Positions 63,561-64,000 of a stretch of DNA of 64,000 nucleotides are shown one piece after another. The notes under the pieces are model-generated. The model had not been told where the DNA came from. It saw only the letters and a program-made list of their open reading frames with translations, and did not search any database. The position numbers and the translations under genes were made by a program. Source of the stretch: Torymus aiolomorphi (taxonomy: Eukaryota > Arthropoda > Insecta > Hymenoptera > Torymidae); the NCBI GenBank assembly GCA_036365515.1, contig CM070877.1, positions 18,418,701 through 18,482,700 of the forward strand, written 5' to 3'. Each line of letters starts with the position of its first letter. Position 1 is the first letter of the stretch.

Positions 63561-64000
63561 TTTTTTAGAAGGTAAATTTTAAATGTGAAAAATTGAGAAA
63601 CATGTACAGTTATAGGACAACTATTTTTAATAAATTCCATTCATTTTTAAGGATAATTGGTCATTTTAAATGCTTAAAAACTTGCCAGCGTAATTTTAGG
63701 ATAGTATTTATGTTACGCACAAAAAATAAATTATAGCCTATAATAGAAGCTGTATCACGATACTAGAATTCGTGTGTGTTAATAACAGCTTTTGTTTGGG
63801 AAGAAAATAAAATTGCCTTTGATGAAAGGAGGCTTTTAATCTGTATGACGTACAATCAATATATTGACCGTAGATAAAAATGATAACATTTTTCCATTAT
63901 TTGCCAATATGGTCTTGATGTTTTTTATAATGGAAGCACATCGTAACGTTTTCATAATAAATAGTGATAGAGAAATCTGATGAAAGCAAAATTCTGCCCA
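63560..64000. other. AT-rich spacer, nothing seen
   Basis: No gene recognised up to the window edge. Confidence 0.6.

Overview
This is eukaryotic, almost entirely non-coding DNA. Short spliceosomal introns, (GA)n/(CT)n tracts, abundant unsuppressed CpG, MITE-like elements, a Penelope-like fragment and ratchet-type recursive splice sites suggest an insect. A small hymenopteran is my guess, but no gene here fixes the species.

The only protein-coding gene I can support is a divergent Rho1-like small GTPase on the minus strand. It has three coding exons (55996-55844, 55722-55342, 54141-54097) that join in phase into 192 residues ending in a CaaX box. A probable 5'-UTR intron lies upstream. The last intron carries a TE-in-TE insertion: a 744-bp TTAA-flanked palindrome inside a smaller CCCTGGTAGAAA-ended element.

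The rest looks intronic or intergenic. Two strong plus-strand recursive splice sites (17430/17431 and 35452/35453), each followed exactly 50 nt later by a second GTGAGT donor, suggest that much of the window is one very long intron of a plus-strand gene whose exons lie outside it. The Rho gene would then be nested antisense within it or beside it.

The dominant architecture is a train of about 37 GC/CpG-rich islands, one per 1-2 kb, separated by AT-rich spacers. Nearly every island has the same polarity on the plus strand: an A/C-rich left arm, a CpG-rich core often with TATATA and (GA)n or (CT)n tracts, and a G/T-rich right arm. This repeated upward jump of GC and TA skew is what a bidirectional replication origin or a divergent promoter would produce. 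The islands are missing around the Rho gene (about 51.9-57.1 kb), in the nested-TE block (9.1-11.8 kb) and at 41.5-43.1 kb.

The spacers hold non-autonomous elements at 3548-4781, 9166-9418, 9528-11671 (with 10088-11191 nested inside), 44157-44880 (carrying a tRNA-Lys-like Pol III cassette), 45617-45782, 54233-55214, 59893-60087 and 61554-61921. Several repeat their own terminal motif internally. There is also a 333-bp (TA)n array at 33752-34084 and a broken Penelope-like GIY-YIG endonuclease fragment at 22060-22319.
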